44,602 nt of DNA from Oscillospiraceae bacterium (GTDB lineage Bacteria; Bacillota_A; Clostridia; Oscillospirales; Oscillospiraceae). The stretch covers positions 1 to 44,602 of the forward strand of contig JAFUES010000037.1 of assembly GCA_017470325.1 (NCBI GenBank), given 5' to 3'. Under the pieces are notes generated by a model. The model ran no database searches. It saw only the letters and a list, made by a program, of their open reading frames with translations, and was not told the origin of the DNA. The translations under genes and the position numbers were made by a program. Below are positions 23,081 through 30,932 of this stretch, one piece after another. Position 1 is the stretch's first letter. Every line of letters begins with the position of its first letter.

Positions 23081-23599
23081 ATGGCTATCGGTGAAAGAAT
23101 CCATTTCATCCGCTCTCTGCGAGGCATGACACAGAAGTATTTGGGCATGATGGTCGGTTTCTCGGAAAAAACTGCCGACGTGCGTATGGCGCAGTATGAA
23201 ACCGGCGCTCGGACGCCAAAGGCCGATCTGACCGCAGAGCTGGCCAGGGTGCTGGATGTATCTCCAAAGGCGCTGGATGTACCGGAGATTGACAGTTATA
23301 TTGGGCTGATGCACACGCTGTTCGCACTGGAGGATATTTACGGTCTCAAGATTGGAGAGGTCGACGGTGAATTGTGCCTCTGTCTTGATAAATCAAAGGG
23401 CTCGACCTATCTTCAGCTGTTTGATATGTTCCGTTCCTGGCGGGAACAGGCCGCCAAGTTGGAGCGCGGAGAGATCAGCAAAGAGGAGTATGATCGCTGG
23501 CGCTACAAATACCCGGAGATGGATCAATCCGGGAGGTGGGCCAAAGTGCCCTCGCAAGCTCTGTCCGACGCGCTGATTGAAGAATTGAACAAAGGCTAA
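23081..23599 (+). CDS. XRE-family repressor of the element
   Basis: A 172-residue regulator with an N-terminal Cro/CI-type helix-turn-helix (IHFIRSLRGMTQKYLGMMVG, GARTPKADLTAELARVLDVS) and a C-terminal helical region (LFDMFRSWREQAAKLERGEI). ATG 23081 follows AGGAG. It is transcribed away from the int/mob operon, from a promoter that shares CTAAAC sites with the opposite promoter, so it probably represses both and keeps the element quiet. No LexA-like or ImmA-like protease signature is seen in the window. Confidence 0.9.
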   Translation: MAIGERIHFIRSLRGMTQKYLGMMVGFSEKTADVRMAQYETGARTPKADLTAELARVLDVSPKALDVPEIDSYIGLMHTLFALEDIYGLKIGEVDGELCLCLDKSKGSTYLQLFDMFRSWREQAAKLERGEISKEEYDRWRYKYPEMDQSGRWAKVPSQALSDALIEELNKG

Positions 23600-23622
23600 G
23601 CACTGTTCAGACGGCAAAAAGA

Positions 23623-23664
23623 AAAGAGGTCAACCCGGCTTGCAAAAGTCAGGTTGACCTCTTT
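23623..23664. terminator. Bidirectional terminator between the XRE gene and guaA
   Basis: A 13 bp stem AAAGAGGTCAACC with GGTTGACCTCTTT and a 16-base loop. The minus strand has the stronger U run (TCTTTTT), so in the integrated state it can end guaA transcripts that would otherwise enter the element. Confidence 0.8.
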
Positions 23665-23735
23665 GGTTTATTGGATTATGGGTGGTAGCACTCGCAAACC
23701 CAGTGTTTGCAGCTCAACAAAACTGAGATTCTCGT

Positions 23736-23753
23736 GCTATCATTTTGCTATCA
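23736..23753 (+). repeat. Right-end GCTATCA arm-type repeats
   Basis: Two GCTATCA copies at 23736 and 23747, 11 bp apart, matching the three copies at 10649-10678 in sequence, orientation and spacing. They lie 72 bases inside the right core site. Confidence 0.65.
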
Positions 23754-23822
23754 CTTGGAGTTTGAGGAATTCAAAAGTCCAGTGTTTTCAAGGCTTTCCG
23801 GCCTCTAAGAATCACTTTTTCC

Positions 23823-24803
23823 TTATTCCCACTCTATCGTTCCCGTGGGCTTCGGCGTCAGGTCGTAGAGCACGCGGTTGACGCCCGCCACCTCATGGGT
23901 GATCCGATCGGTGATGTGCTGCAGCAGGGCGAAGGGCACATCCTCCACCGTGGCGGTCATGGCGTCGCGGGTGTTGACGGCACGAATGACCACGGGCCAG
24001 TCATAGGAGCGCAGGCCTTCCTTCACGCCGGTGGACTTGAAGTCCGGCACGATGGTGAAATACTGCCACACCTTTCCGGCCAGACCGTTCTTGGCAAACT
24101 CCTCCCGCAGGATGGCGTCGGATTCCCGCACGGCCTCCAGTCGGTCGCGGGTGATGGCGCCCACGCAGCGCACGCCCAGACCGGGGCCGGGGAAGGGCTG
24201 CCGATAGACCATACCGTCAGGCAGGCCAAGCTCCTTGCCCACCACGCGCACCTCGTCCTTGAACAGGAACTTCAGCGGCTCCACCAGCTCAAACTGCAGA
24301 TCCTCCGGCAGACCGCCCACGTTGTGGTGGGCTTTCACCGGGCCGCTCTCCAGGATGTCCGGATAGATGGTGCCCTGGGCCAGGAACTCGATGCCGTCCA
24401 GCTTGCGGGCTTCCTCCTCAAACACGCGGATGAATTCCGCGCCGATGATCTTGCGCTTGGTCTCCGGATCGGCCACACCGGCCAGCTTGTCCAGGAAGCG
24501 GTCCACCGCGTCCACATAGACCAGGTTCGCGTTCATCTGGTTGCGGAACACCTCGATGACCTGCTCGGGTTCGCCCTTGCGCAGCAGGCCGTGGTTGACA
24601 TGAACGCAGGTCAGCTGCTTGCCCACCGCCTTGATGAGCAGAGCCGCCACCACAGAGGAGTCCACACCGCCGGACAGAGCCAGCAGCACCTTTTTATCGC
24701 CGATCTGCTCCCGCAGCGCGGCCAGCTGTTCGTCGATGAATGCTTTTGCCAGTTCAGGGGTCGTGATGCGCTCCATGTTCTCCGGGCGCTTGTTGTCTGC
24801 CAT
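23823..24803 (-). CDS. guaA: GMP synthase, ATP-pyrophosphatase subunit without a glutaminase domain
   Basis: A 326-residue protein covering only the synthetase and dimerisation parts of GMP synthase, which turn XMP, ATP and ammonia into GMP. The PP-loop is SGGVDSS (44-50), with [15 protein letters not shown] in the middle and the usual ending [10 protein letters not shown]. Bacterial GuaA normally has about 510 residues with an N-terminal class I glutamine amidotransferase; here the ATG with AGGAGG is followed directly by the synthetase domain, as in split archaeal enzymes. No separate amidotransferase is in the window. The last codons are the attachment site of the island. Confidence 0.9.
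   Translation of the reverse strand: MADNKRPENMERITTPELAKAFIDEQLAALREQIGDKKVLLALSGGVDSSVVAALLIKAVGKQLTCVHVNHGLLRKGEPEQVIEVFRNQMNANLVYVDAVDRFLDKLAGVADPETKRKIIGAEFIRVFEEEARKLDGIEFLAQGTIYPDILESGPVKAHHNVGGLPEDLQFELVEPLKFLFKDEVRVVGKELGLPDGMVYRQPFPGPGLGVRCVGAITRDRLEAVRESDAILREEFAKNGLAGKVWQYFTIVPDFKSTGVKEGLRSYDWPVVIRAVNTRDAMTATVEDVPFALLQHITDRITHEVAGVNRVLYDLTPKPTGTIEWE
23825..23834. other. Right attachment core in the guaA 3' end
   Basis: ATTCCCACTC, identical to 10536-10545 and similar to 8959-8968. It covers the last codons of guaA (Glu-Trp-Glu-stop), a well-known integration target for mobile elements. Confidence 0.75.
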
Positions 24804-25116
24804 AGAATATTCCTCCTGTATCTTTTTTCGTCGGAAATATTATAGCTTGCCTGCGGCCCTCGCGCAACAAAAACTTGCTCTACCCTCGAGAAAGCAGGCC
24901 GGCGGCGGACCTCATCTGGCGCCTGCCGCCGCCGGGATGTTTAAAAAACCTGCATTTCCCCGCAGTCGTGCGAATTTTCGGCTTTACTTCTGCATTTTTC
25001 AGGTATATACTACGTGCATGGAAAAGACATGCAGGCGGCCGGGCGGCCCTTTCCGCGCCGGCGCCGGCCTCAGGTTAACCATGTAATTCTAATAAGATCC
25101 GAAAGGAGCACACACC
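24804..25116. promoter_or_regulatory. Divergent intergenic region between guaA and the aminotransferase
   Basis: Leftward guaA promoter: TTGCGC (24867-24862), 17 bp, TATAAT (24844-24839). Rightward promoter: TTTACT (24983-24988), 17 bp, TATACT (25006-25011). Between them is a GC-rich hairpin CCGGCGGCGG/CCGCCGCCGG at 24899-24935, of unknown role. The rightward leader of about 100 bases holds no recognisable riboswitch. Confidence 0.65.
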
Positions 25117-26316
25117 ATGCAATTCAAATTGTCCAACATGATCACGAAGCCTGATTTCCAGGGTGAGTTCACCGCCAGCATTCTGGCGGCTGCCGCCTCC
25201 CCCGACATCATTTCCTTTGCCGGCGGCCTGCCCAACCCGGTGTCCTTCCCCATCCCCGAGATGGAAGCGGCCACCAAGAAGGTCCTGGAAGAGAACGGCG
25301 TCGTGGCTCTGCAATACAGCTCCACCGCCGGCTGGCCCGCCCTGCGCCAGTGGATCGCCAAGCGCTATGAGACCATGGGCGTCTCCGGCGTGAAGCCCGA
25401 GGATATCATCGTCACCAACGGCTCCCAGCAGGCCCTGGCCATGGTCGGCGCCGCCATGCTGGATCCGGGCGATAAGGTCATCGTGGAGGATCCCACCTAC
25501 CTGGTGGCACTGCAGTCCTTCCATGTGTTCGACCCCGAAGTGCTGCCCGTGACCATCAACGCCGACGGCATCGACTGCGAGAAGCTGGCCGAGACCGTGA
25601 AAGCCAATCCCGACGCCAAGTTCGCCTACCTGATCCCCAACTTCCAGAACCCCACCGGTCTGAGCTATTCTCAGGAAGTGCACGACAAGGTCGTGGAGAT
25701 CTTCAAGGGCACCAACATCATGCTCCTGGAGGACAACCCCTATCGTGAGCTGCGCTTCGCCGGCACCGCCACCGACAGCTTCGGCGCCGATCTGGGTGAG
25801 CAGTGCTGCATGCTGGGCACCTTCTCCAAGATCGTCACCCCGGGCATGCGCATCGGCTGGATCTGCGTGCGCAACGAGGAGCTGCGCGCAAAGCTCCTCA
25901 GCTACAAGGCCACCGCCGACCTGCACACCAACATCTTCAGCCAGATGGTGCTGGCCCAGTACCTGGCCGACAACGACGTGGACACCCACATCGAGAAGAC
26001 CAAGGTCCTGTACAAGGCCAAGGCCGAGTTCATGATGGACTGCCTGCGCAAGTATCTGCCCGAGGGCGTGACCTTCACCCCCACCGAGGGCGGCATGTTC
26101 CTGTGGGTCACCCTGCCCGAAGGCATCACCGCGGTGGATCTGTACCGCAAGGGCCTGGAAAAGGGTGTCGCCATCTGCCCGGGCGATCCCTTCTATGAGG
26201 TCCAGCGCAATGTGCGCACCTTCCGTGTCAACTACTCCAACAGCACCGACGAGGCCATTGAAAAGGGCGTCAAGATCCTTGGCGAGGTCTGCGCCGAGCT
26301 GATCGCCCAGGCCTGA
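25117..26316 (+). CDS. PLP-dependent aminotransferase (class I/II, LysN/2-aminoadipate-like)
   Basis: A 399-residue fold-type I aminotransferase. PLP binding features are the Gly-rich turn TNGSQQAL, Asn in PNFQNPTG, Asp206 and Tyr209 in LLEDNPYREL, the Schiff-base Lys238 in GTFSKIVTPGMRIGW, and the carboxylate Arg in FRVNYSN. This pattern is closest to the 2-aminoadipate/valine-pyruvate and MocR-related branch rather than AspC. GAAAGGAG precedes the ATG. Codon use is strongly biased to C-ending codons, which suggests high expression. Transcribed alone, with a terminator after it. The amino acid substrate is uncertain. Confidence 0.88.
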   Translation: MQFKLSNMITKPDFQGEFTASILAAAASPDIISFAGGLPNPVSFPIPEMEAATKKVLEENGVVALQYSSTAGWPALRQWIAKRYETMGVSGVKPEDIIVTNGSQQALAMVGAAMLDPGDKVIVEDPTYLVALQSFHVFDPEVLPVTINADGIDCEKLAETVKANPDAKFAYLIPNFQNPTGLSYSQEVHDKVVEIFKGTNIMLLEDNPYRELRFAGTATDSFGADLGEQCCMLGTFSKIVTPGMRIGWICVRNEELRAKLLSYKATADLHTNIFSQMVLAQYLADNDVDTHIEKTKVLYKAKAEFMMDCLRKYLPEGVTFTPTEGGMFLWVTLPEGITAVDLYRKGLEKGVAICPGDPFYEVQRNVRTFRVNYSNSTDEAIEKGVKILGEVCAELIAQA

Positions 26317-26341
26317 GCCGAAGCGAAAACCCTATAAACCA

Positions 26342-26376
26342 AGAACCGCCCTCCGGCTTGACCGGAGGGCGGTTCT
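26342..26376. terminator. Bidirectional terminator
   Basis: A 15 bp stem AGAACCGCCCTCCGG with CCGGAGGGCGGTTCT around a five-base loop, between convergent genes. Confidence 0.8.
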
Positions 26377-26388
26377 CGGTTGTTTGCT

Positions 26389-27330
26389 TTATTTGCCTTT
26401 GTAGTAGTGCTTCTCGGAGTTGAGCATGGCGCTGCAGGCGGCCAGGGACAGATAGGTCTGCTCCGGGGGATCGCTGCGGCCGCTGATGGCGATGGGGATA
26501 TTGCAGCCCACCAGGATGCCGAAGCCGGTGGCGTTGGCGTTGCGCTGCAGGACCTTGACCAGCAGGTTGCCGGACATCAGATTGGGCACCACGATACCGT
26601 CGAATTCGCCGCAGTAGGGGCAGTCGAAATTCTTCAGCCGGGCGGCTTCTTTGCTGACGATCAGGTCATAGGAGATGGGGCCTACCAGATTGCAGTCAGC
26701 GATGGGGCGCATCTTGTGATTGCGGACGATGGTCTGATCCTCCACGGTGTCGCGCATCTGGAAGCTGGGGGTCTCCACCAGGGACAGCAGGGCGATATTG
26801 GGGGTCGCGACCTCGAAGACGCTCAGCGCCTTGACCATGTTCTTGGCCACTTCCACACGGGCATCCGCCGGGGGGTTGATCAGCAGGGTCACGTCGGAGA
26901 TGGCCATCACCTTGTTATATTCAGGCACCTTCAGGAACACCACGTGGGTGACCAGCTCATCTTCTCTGACCAAATGGTTGGCCCGGTTCAGAACGGGCAT
27001 GAGGAAATCGCGGGTCTGGGTATTGCCGCGCACCAGGCAGTCCGCGTCGCCGGCATTGATCATCTCGATGGCGTACTGTACTACGTTGGTGTCATCGGGC
27101 ACCGGCTGCAGCACATAGTCCCTCCCGGTCATGCCCAGCTTTTCCACCACGGCGAGGATCTTCGCCTCGTTGCCGATCAGGATGGGTTCAATGAAGCCGT
27201 CCTCCTGGGCGTCGAACACGCCCTTCAGGATGTTCTCGGCATCCGCGCCGGCAACAGCCACACGCATGACCTTCTTGCCCGTCTTGGCTTTCTCTACGAT
27301 GCCGGCAAATTCTTTTTCAAAATAATCCAT
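26389..27330 (-). CDS. ptb: Phosphate acyltransferase (phosphate butyryltransferase-like)
   Basis: A 313-residue member of the phosphate acetyl/butyryltransferase family, which swaps CoA and phosphate on short acyl groups. Features are the N-terminal AVAGADAENILKGV, RGNTQTRDFLMPVLNR in the active-site region, ITLLINPPADARVE-like central strand, and the C-terminal GILVGCNIPIAISGRSDP. The size and sequence style fit Ptb better than Pta. ATG 27330 has AAGGAGAG eight bases before it. No butyrate kinase gene is adjacent, so use in butyrate formation is not proven. Confidence 0.75.
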   Translation of the reverse strand: MDYFEKEFAGIVEKAKTGKKVMRVAVAGADAENILKGVFDAQEDGFIEPILIGNEAKILAVVEKLGMTGRDYVLQPVPDDTNVVQYAIEMINAGDADCLVRGNTQTRDFLMPVLNRANHLVREDELVTHVVFLKVPEYNKVMAISDVTLLINPPADARVEVAKNMVKALSVFEVATPNIALLSLVETPSFQMRDTVEDQTIVRNHKMRPIADCNLVGPISYDLIVSKEAARLKNFDCPYCGEFDGIVVPNLMSGNLLVKVLQRNANATGFGILVGCNIPIAISGRSDPPEQTYLSLAACSAMLNSEKHYYKGK

Positions 27331-27378
27331 TGCGATACTCTCCTTCGTTAAGGTTTGTTCCGAACTTGATGTGATCAT

Positions 27379-27407
27379 ATTCTATCATCCGCGGCACCAC
27401 ATTACAA
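27379..27407 (-). promoter_or_regulatory. Promoter for the phosphate acyltransferase gene
   Basis: On the minus strand TTGTAA (27407-27402), 17 bp spacer, TAGAAT (27384-27379). Confidence 0.55.
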
Positions 27408-27483
27408 GCGAAAACCGCAGTTTTGGTGAAAGAAAATGACATCTGGCCGTTTTTGCTGGCCTGGCAAGGGGTTCGCGGTCTGC

Positions 27484-28215
27484 TCACTCCCGCCGGTCCA
27501 GGCGGCCGATGCGGCGCACCTTGCCCAAGAAACGCACATTGCTGCGGAAGAAGCGGCCGAAGCGCTTGGGTTCCCTGGTGATCCGGTACAGCCATTCCAG
27601 ATTCAGCTTCAGGAAAATCTCCGGCGCCCTCTGCTTGGTGCCGCTGAGCACATCGAAGGAGCCGCCCACGCCGATGAACACGCCCTTGTCGAACTTGTCG
27701 AGCCACCGGGAGATCAGCAGCTCCTGCCGCGGCACGCCCAGGGCCACCAGCACCAGATCCGGCCGCTGCTCCAGCACATCCCGGAACACCGCGTCATCGT
27801 CATGCTCGTAGCCGTTTTTCGCGCCTGCGATCACCGCCCCGGGCACTTCCGTCCCGATGCGTCTGACCAGCGCCTGCAGCACTTCCTCCTTGGCGCCGTA
27901 CAGATAAACGCGCTTACCCGTCTGCCCCGCGTGACAGATCAGCTCCCAGGCCAGCTCCACACCGGTCACCCGCCCAGGCAGCGTCAGCCCCAGGCTGCGC
28001 GCCGCCTGGACCACGCCGATCCCGTCGGGCACGATGGTAGCCGCATCCGAACAAAGCACCGTGTCCAGCTCCGGCGTCGCCTGGGCGATCATCATGACCT
28101 CCGGGTTGGCCGTCACCACGAACAGCCGTTCCTCCCGGTCCATGGCCCCATCGGCCAGCCGGAAAAAGTCCGCCTGGCTGCCGGTATACAGTTTTTCAAA
28201 ATACTCCTTCAGCAT
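27484..28215 (-). CDS. WecG/TagA/CpsF-family glycosyltransferase
   Basis: A 243-residue GT26-family enzyme. Signatures are TANPEVMMIAQ, the Asp/Gly segment IVPDGIGVV, RVTGVEL, LYGAKEEV, VALGVPRQELLI and GVGGSFDVLSGTKQRAP near the C-terminus. TagA adds N-acetylmannosamine to undecaprenyl-PP-GlcNAc, the second step of the wall teichoic acid linkage unit. The gene lies 11 bases after UDP-GlcNAc 2-epimerase, which makes the donor UDP-ManNAc, so the pair is functionally coherent. The basic C-terminus (RSNVRFLGKVRRIGRLDRRE) is typical for membrane association. Confidence 0.85.
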   Translation of the reverse strand: MLKEYFEKLYTGSQADFFRLADGAMDREERLFVVTANPEVMMIAQATPELDTVLCSDAATIVPDGIGVVQAARSLGLTLPGRVTGVELAWELICHAGQTGKRVYLYGAKEEVLQALVRRIGTEVPGAVIAGAKNGYEHDDDAVFRDVLEQRPDLVLVALGVPRQELLISRWLDKFDKGVFIGVGGSFDVLSGTKQRAPEIFLKLNLEWLYRITREPKRFGRFFRSNVRFLGKVRRIGRLDRRE

Positions 28216-28226
28216 AACCGCATCCC

Positions 28227-29339
28227 TCAGGCTTTCCGGAAGCGCTCCACGATGGCGTCGGCGATGCGGCGGCTGGCCTGCCCGTCCCCGTAGGGATTGC
28301 TGGCATGGCTCATCCGCTCGTATTCCTCCCGGTCACTGAGAAGCTCATCCACGATCTCAAAGATCCTCTCCTCATCCGTCCCCGCCAGCTTCAGCGTGCC
28401 GGCTTCGATCCCCTCGGGCCGCTCGGTGGTATCCCGCAGGACTACCACGGGCTTGCCCAGAGACGGCGCCTCCTCCTGGATGCCGCCGCTGTCTGTGAGG
28501 ATCAGATAAGAGTGGGCCAGCAGATTGTGGAACTGGATCACCTCCAGGGGAGGTATAAGCTTGACCCGCTCGCAGTCGCCCAGGCATTCCTCGGCCACGC
28601 TTTTCACCTTGGGGTTGAGGTGCACCGGGTAGATCACCTTGATGTCCTCATACTTGTCCAGGATGCGGCGGATGGCCCGGAACATGCCCCGCATGGGATC
28701 GCCCAGGTTTTCCCGGCGGTGGGCCGTCAGCGTGATCAGGCGGCTGCCCGCCGCCCAGTCGGTGAGCTCATCGGCATAGTCCGGGCGGACCGTGGTCCGC
28801 ATGGCGTCGATGGCGGTATTGCCGGTAACGTAGATGCTCTCGGCCCTGCGGCCTTCGCGCAGCAGATTGTCCCGGCTCTTGGTGGTGGGAGCAAAGTTCA
28901 TATCCGCCATGGCGCTGACGAACTGCCGGTTCATTTCCTCCGGATAAGGGGAATATTTGTTGTAGGTCCGCAGCCCTGCCTCCACATGACCGATGGCCAC
29001 CTGCTGATAGAAGGCGGCGAGAGCGCCGGCAAAGGTGGTGGTGGTGTCCCCGTGGACCAGCACAATATCCGGCTGCACTTCACGGATCACATCCTCCAGC
29101 CCCTTGAGCACCCGGGCGGTGATATCCGACAGGGTCTGGCCGTGCTGCATGATGTTCAGATCGTATTCCGGCACAATGGCAAAAGCCTCCAGCACCTGAT
29201 CCAGCATCTCCCTGTGCTGGGCCGTGACGCAGACGGTGCAGGCAATCTCCGGCCGGCTTTTCAATTCCATCACCAGCGGCGCCATTTTGATGGTCTCCGG
29301 CCGGGTGCCGAAGATCGTCAGGACCTTGATCTTTTCCAT
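28227..29339 (-). CDS. wecB: UDP-N-acetylglucosamine 2-epimerase (non-hydrolysing)
   Basis: A 370-residue enzyme that interconverts UDP-GlcNAc and UDP-ManNAc in the cytoplasm (WecB/MnaA). Family motifs are FGTRPETIKMAPL at the start, VLVHGDTTTTFAGALAAFYQ, IGHVEAGLRTYNKYSPYPEE, LTAHRRENLG and LTDSGGIQEEAPSLGKPVVV. Length is as usual. AGAGGA precedes the ATG. It is the first gene of a two-gene unit with the TagA-like transferase and has a promoter at 29385-29413, supporting teichoic acid linkage-unit synthesis. Confidence 0.93.
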   Translation of the reverse strand: MEKIKVLTIFGTRPETIKMAPLVMELKSRPEIACTVCVTAQHREMLDQVLEAFAIVPEYDLNIMQHGQTLSDITARVLKGLEDVIREVQPDIVLVHGDTTTTFAGALAAFYQQVAIGHVEAGLRTYNKYSPYPEEMNRQFVSAMADMNFAPTTKSRDNLLREGRRAESIYVTGNTAIDAMRTTVRPDYADELTDWAAGSRLITLTAHRRENLGDPMRGMFRAIRRILDKYEDIKVIYPVHLNPKVKSVAEECLGDCERVKLIPPLEVIQFHNLLAHSYLILTDSGGIQEEAPSLGKPVVVLRDTTERPEGIEAGTLKLAGTDEERIFEIVDELLSDREEYERMSHASNPYGDGQASRRIADAIVERFRKA

Positions 29340-29384
29340 ATCGTCCTCTTTCCACCCGGTCTGTCCGGGCGTTTCGTTTTTCCT

Positions 29385-29413
29385 ATTATACTATGCCGCC
29401 GCCCGGGTTTCAA
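29385..29413 (-). promoter_or_regulatory. Promoter for wecB
   Basis: On the minus strand TTGAAA (29413-29408), 17 bp spacer, TATAAT (29390-29385). Confidence 0.7.
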
Positions 29414-29506
29414 CAAATGAATTTTTTGCCCCGGCGCAACCGGACGCCTTTTTTCGGTGTTAGAATAGGTGAAAGGCCTTTCAAGACAACACAAGGAGGT
29501 GAATGC

Positions 29507-30067
29507 ATGGAGGATCGAGAGATCGTCACCTTGTTCTGGCAGCGGGACGAGCGGGCCCTGCAGGCCGCGGCGGACAAGTACGGCGGCCTCTGCCGCAGCA
29601 TAGCCCGGAACATCCTGGCCGACACCCAGGATGCGGAGGAGTGTCTCAACGACATCTGGCTGAACGCCTGGAACAGCATCCCGCCCCACAAGCCGGAAGC
29701 CCTGTCCGGGTACCTTGCCAAGCTGACCCGCTTCGCCGCTTTGAAACGCTGGCGGGACGCCCGGGCCCAAAAGCGCGGCGGCGGAGAGCTGCCCCTGGTC
29801 TATGAGGAGCTGGCCGACTGCATCCCCGGAAGCCGGGAACCGGACGAGGCGCTGGCCGAGAAGGAGCTGGCGGAGCTGATCCGGCGCTTTCTGGCGCAGC
29901 TGCCCGCTGCGCAGCGGCGGGTCTTTCTCTGCCGATACTGGTACTTTGACAGCATCGCCGCCATCGCGGCGCAGTTCGGCTTCAGCGAGAGCAAGGTGAA
30001 ATCCATGCTCCATCGCAGCCGCAAACGGCTGCGGGATCTATTGAATAAGGAGGGCTTTACGATATGA
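29507..30067 (+). CDS. ECF-type sigma-70 family factor
   Basis: A 186-residue sigma factor. Region 2 spans about residues 10-75 (DKYGGLCRSIARNILADTQD, AEECLNDIWLNAWNSIPPH) and region 4 about 125-180 (FLAQLPAAQRRVFLCRYW, SIAAIAAQFGFSESKVKSML). ATG 29507 follows AAGGAGGTG by five bases; the longer open frame upstream has no other good start. It overlaps the next gene by ATGA, the normal arrangement with a cognate membrane anti-sigma factor. The genes it controls are not known. Confidence 0.85.
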   Translation: MEDREIVTLFWQRDERALQAAADKYGGLCRSIARNILADTQDAEECLNDIWLNAWNSIPPHKPEALSGYLAKLTRFAALKRWRDARAQKRGGGELPLVYEELADCIPGSREPDEALAEKELAELIRRFLAQLPAAQRRVFLCRYWYFDSIAAIAAQFGFSESKVKSMLHRSRKRLRDLLNKEGFTI

Positions 30068-30816
30068 CAAGCGATCAGATCCTGGACGCCATCGGTCTCG
30101 CAGACGAGACCTGGGTGGCCGACGCAAAAGCAAACATCGCGGCTCAGCCGCGGAAAACGAAGGTCTCCGTTCATCGGCGTGTGCGGCGCGTGGCGCTGCT
30201 GGCCGCCGTAGTCAGCCTGTTCTTCACCGTCACGGCTTACGCCTTGGGCAGCCCCGCGGGGATCCTGTCCTGGTCCCTGTCCAAGGGCCTGGGCCAAAGT
30301 GACTTCCGGTTCCTGCCCGCCTATGAACGGCAGGTGGGCTTTCCTGTCTCGGCTGTGGAGGAATTTTCCAATGGCTACCGCTTCCGGGAGCTGTCCCTGG
30401 TCCACAACCAGGTGGTGGACGAAGGGGGCAGCCCCCTGGCGGAGTATCCCGGGTTGAACCTGCGCTATGAAAAGACAGACGCACCGGACGTGTATCTGGA
30501 CGTGGAGCCGGCTGCTCTCTCCAACGAGGAAAACGCCCCGGCCGCTACGGAAACGCGGGAGATCGGCGGCGTGACGGTGCGCTATTACTACAGCGTCTAC
30601 ATGGCCGTGCCCGTGGACTACCGCCCTACGGCGGAGGAAGAGGCGCGCGTCGCCTCCGGCGAGCTGCAGATCGGCTACGGCAGCGACGCTGTGCAGGTCA
30701 ATCCCTTTGCCAGCATCGGCTTTGTTTTAGGCGATGTGCGATATACCCTGCTGAGTTTTGCCGATCGCGACGCCGACTTCATGTTTCAGATGGCGTCAGA
30801 GCTTTTGGCCGCCTGA
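30064..30816 (+). CDS. Single-pass membrane protein, probable anti-sigma partner
   Basis: A 250-residue protein with a basic cytoplasmic N-terminus (residues 1-43, RKTKVSVHRRVRRVAL), one membrane helix at about 44-62 and a 190-residue outer domain rich in beta structure. The inside-short, outside-long layout and the ATGA overlap with an ECF sigma gene fit a membrane anti-sigma factor. I see no zinc-binding ZAS motif in the N-terminus, so the inhibitory domain would be unusual. The extracellular domain may sense envelope change. The role is inferred from position. Confidence 0.65.
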   Translation: MTSDQILDAIGLADETWVADAKANIAAQPRKTKVSVHRRVRRVALLAAVVSLFFTVTAYALGSPAGILSWSLSKGLGQSDFRFLPAYERQVGFPVSAVEEFSNGYRFRELSLVHNQVVDEGGSPLAEYPGLNLRYEKTDAPDVYLDVEPAALSNEENAPAATETREIGGVTVRYYYSVYMAVPVDYRPTAEEEARVASGELQIGYGSDAVQVNPFASIGFVLGDVRYTLLSFADRDADFMFQMASELLAA

Positions 30817-30827
30817 TGAAAACCCCA

Positions 30828-30858
30828 GGCCGCGGAGATCCGCTCCGCGGCCTTTTTT
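30828..30858 (+). terminator. Rho-independent terminator
   Basis: Stem GGCCGCGGAG with CTCCGCGGCC, five-base loop, then six T. It closes the sigma/anti-sigma unit. Confidence 0.9.
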
Positions 30859-30863
30859 CATAA

Positions 30864-30892
30864 TTGACAGCGCATAAAGGATTCGTTAAAAT
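30864..30892 (+). promoter_or_regulatory. Promoter for the potassium channel gene
   Basis: TTGACA, 17 bp spacer, TAAAAT, about 40 bases before the ATG. Confidence 0.75.
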
Positions 30893-30932
30893 AAGGCGAC
30901 AACGGATAAAAAGTCTGTAAAGCTGGTGAAGT

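Larger units (their letters stand above)
10536..23834. mobile_element. Integrative mobilizable element at the guaA 3' end
   Basis: A 13.3 kb element bounded by ATTCCCACTC at both ends, the right copy within the last codons of guaA. The backbone is at the right (17.2-23.6 kb): XRE repressor, small HTH protein, tyrosine integrase, MobC-like protein, RepA-like ATPase, MobV relaxase, a conserved accessory protein and TnpV. Cargo at the left (10.9-17.1 kb) is alkylation repair, MarR, MFS, iron-sulfur proteins, a TudS-like protein and an epoxide-hydrolase-family enzyme. There is no type IV secretion system, so transfer would need a helper. The amber codon in the RepA-like gene may impair it. Confidence 0.75.

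Noticed and set aside
23081..23599. XRE protein considered as the antitoxin of a HigBA or ImmA-type pair
   Set aside because: No toxin- or protease-like frame lies beside it; its place and operators fit an element repressor.
24899..24935. GC-rich hairpin before the aminotransferase considered as a riboswitch
   Set aside because: It lies upstream of the predicted transcription start of that gene and matches no aptamer pattern I can recognise.
28305..29420. A 371-codon plus-strand frame opposite wecB
   Set aside because: No ribosome site or domain; wecB is unmistakable on the other strand.
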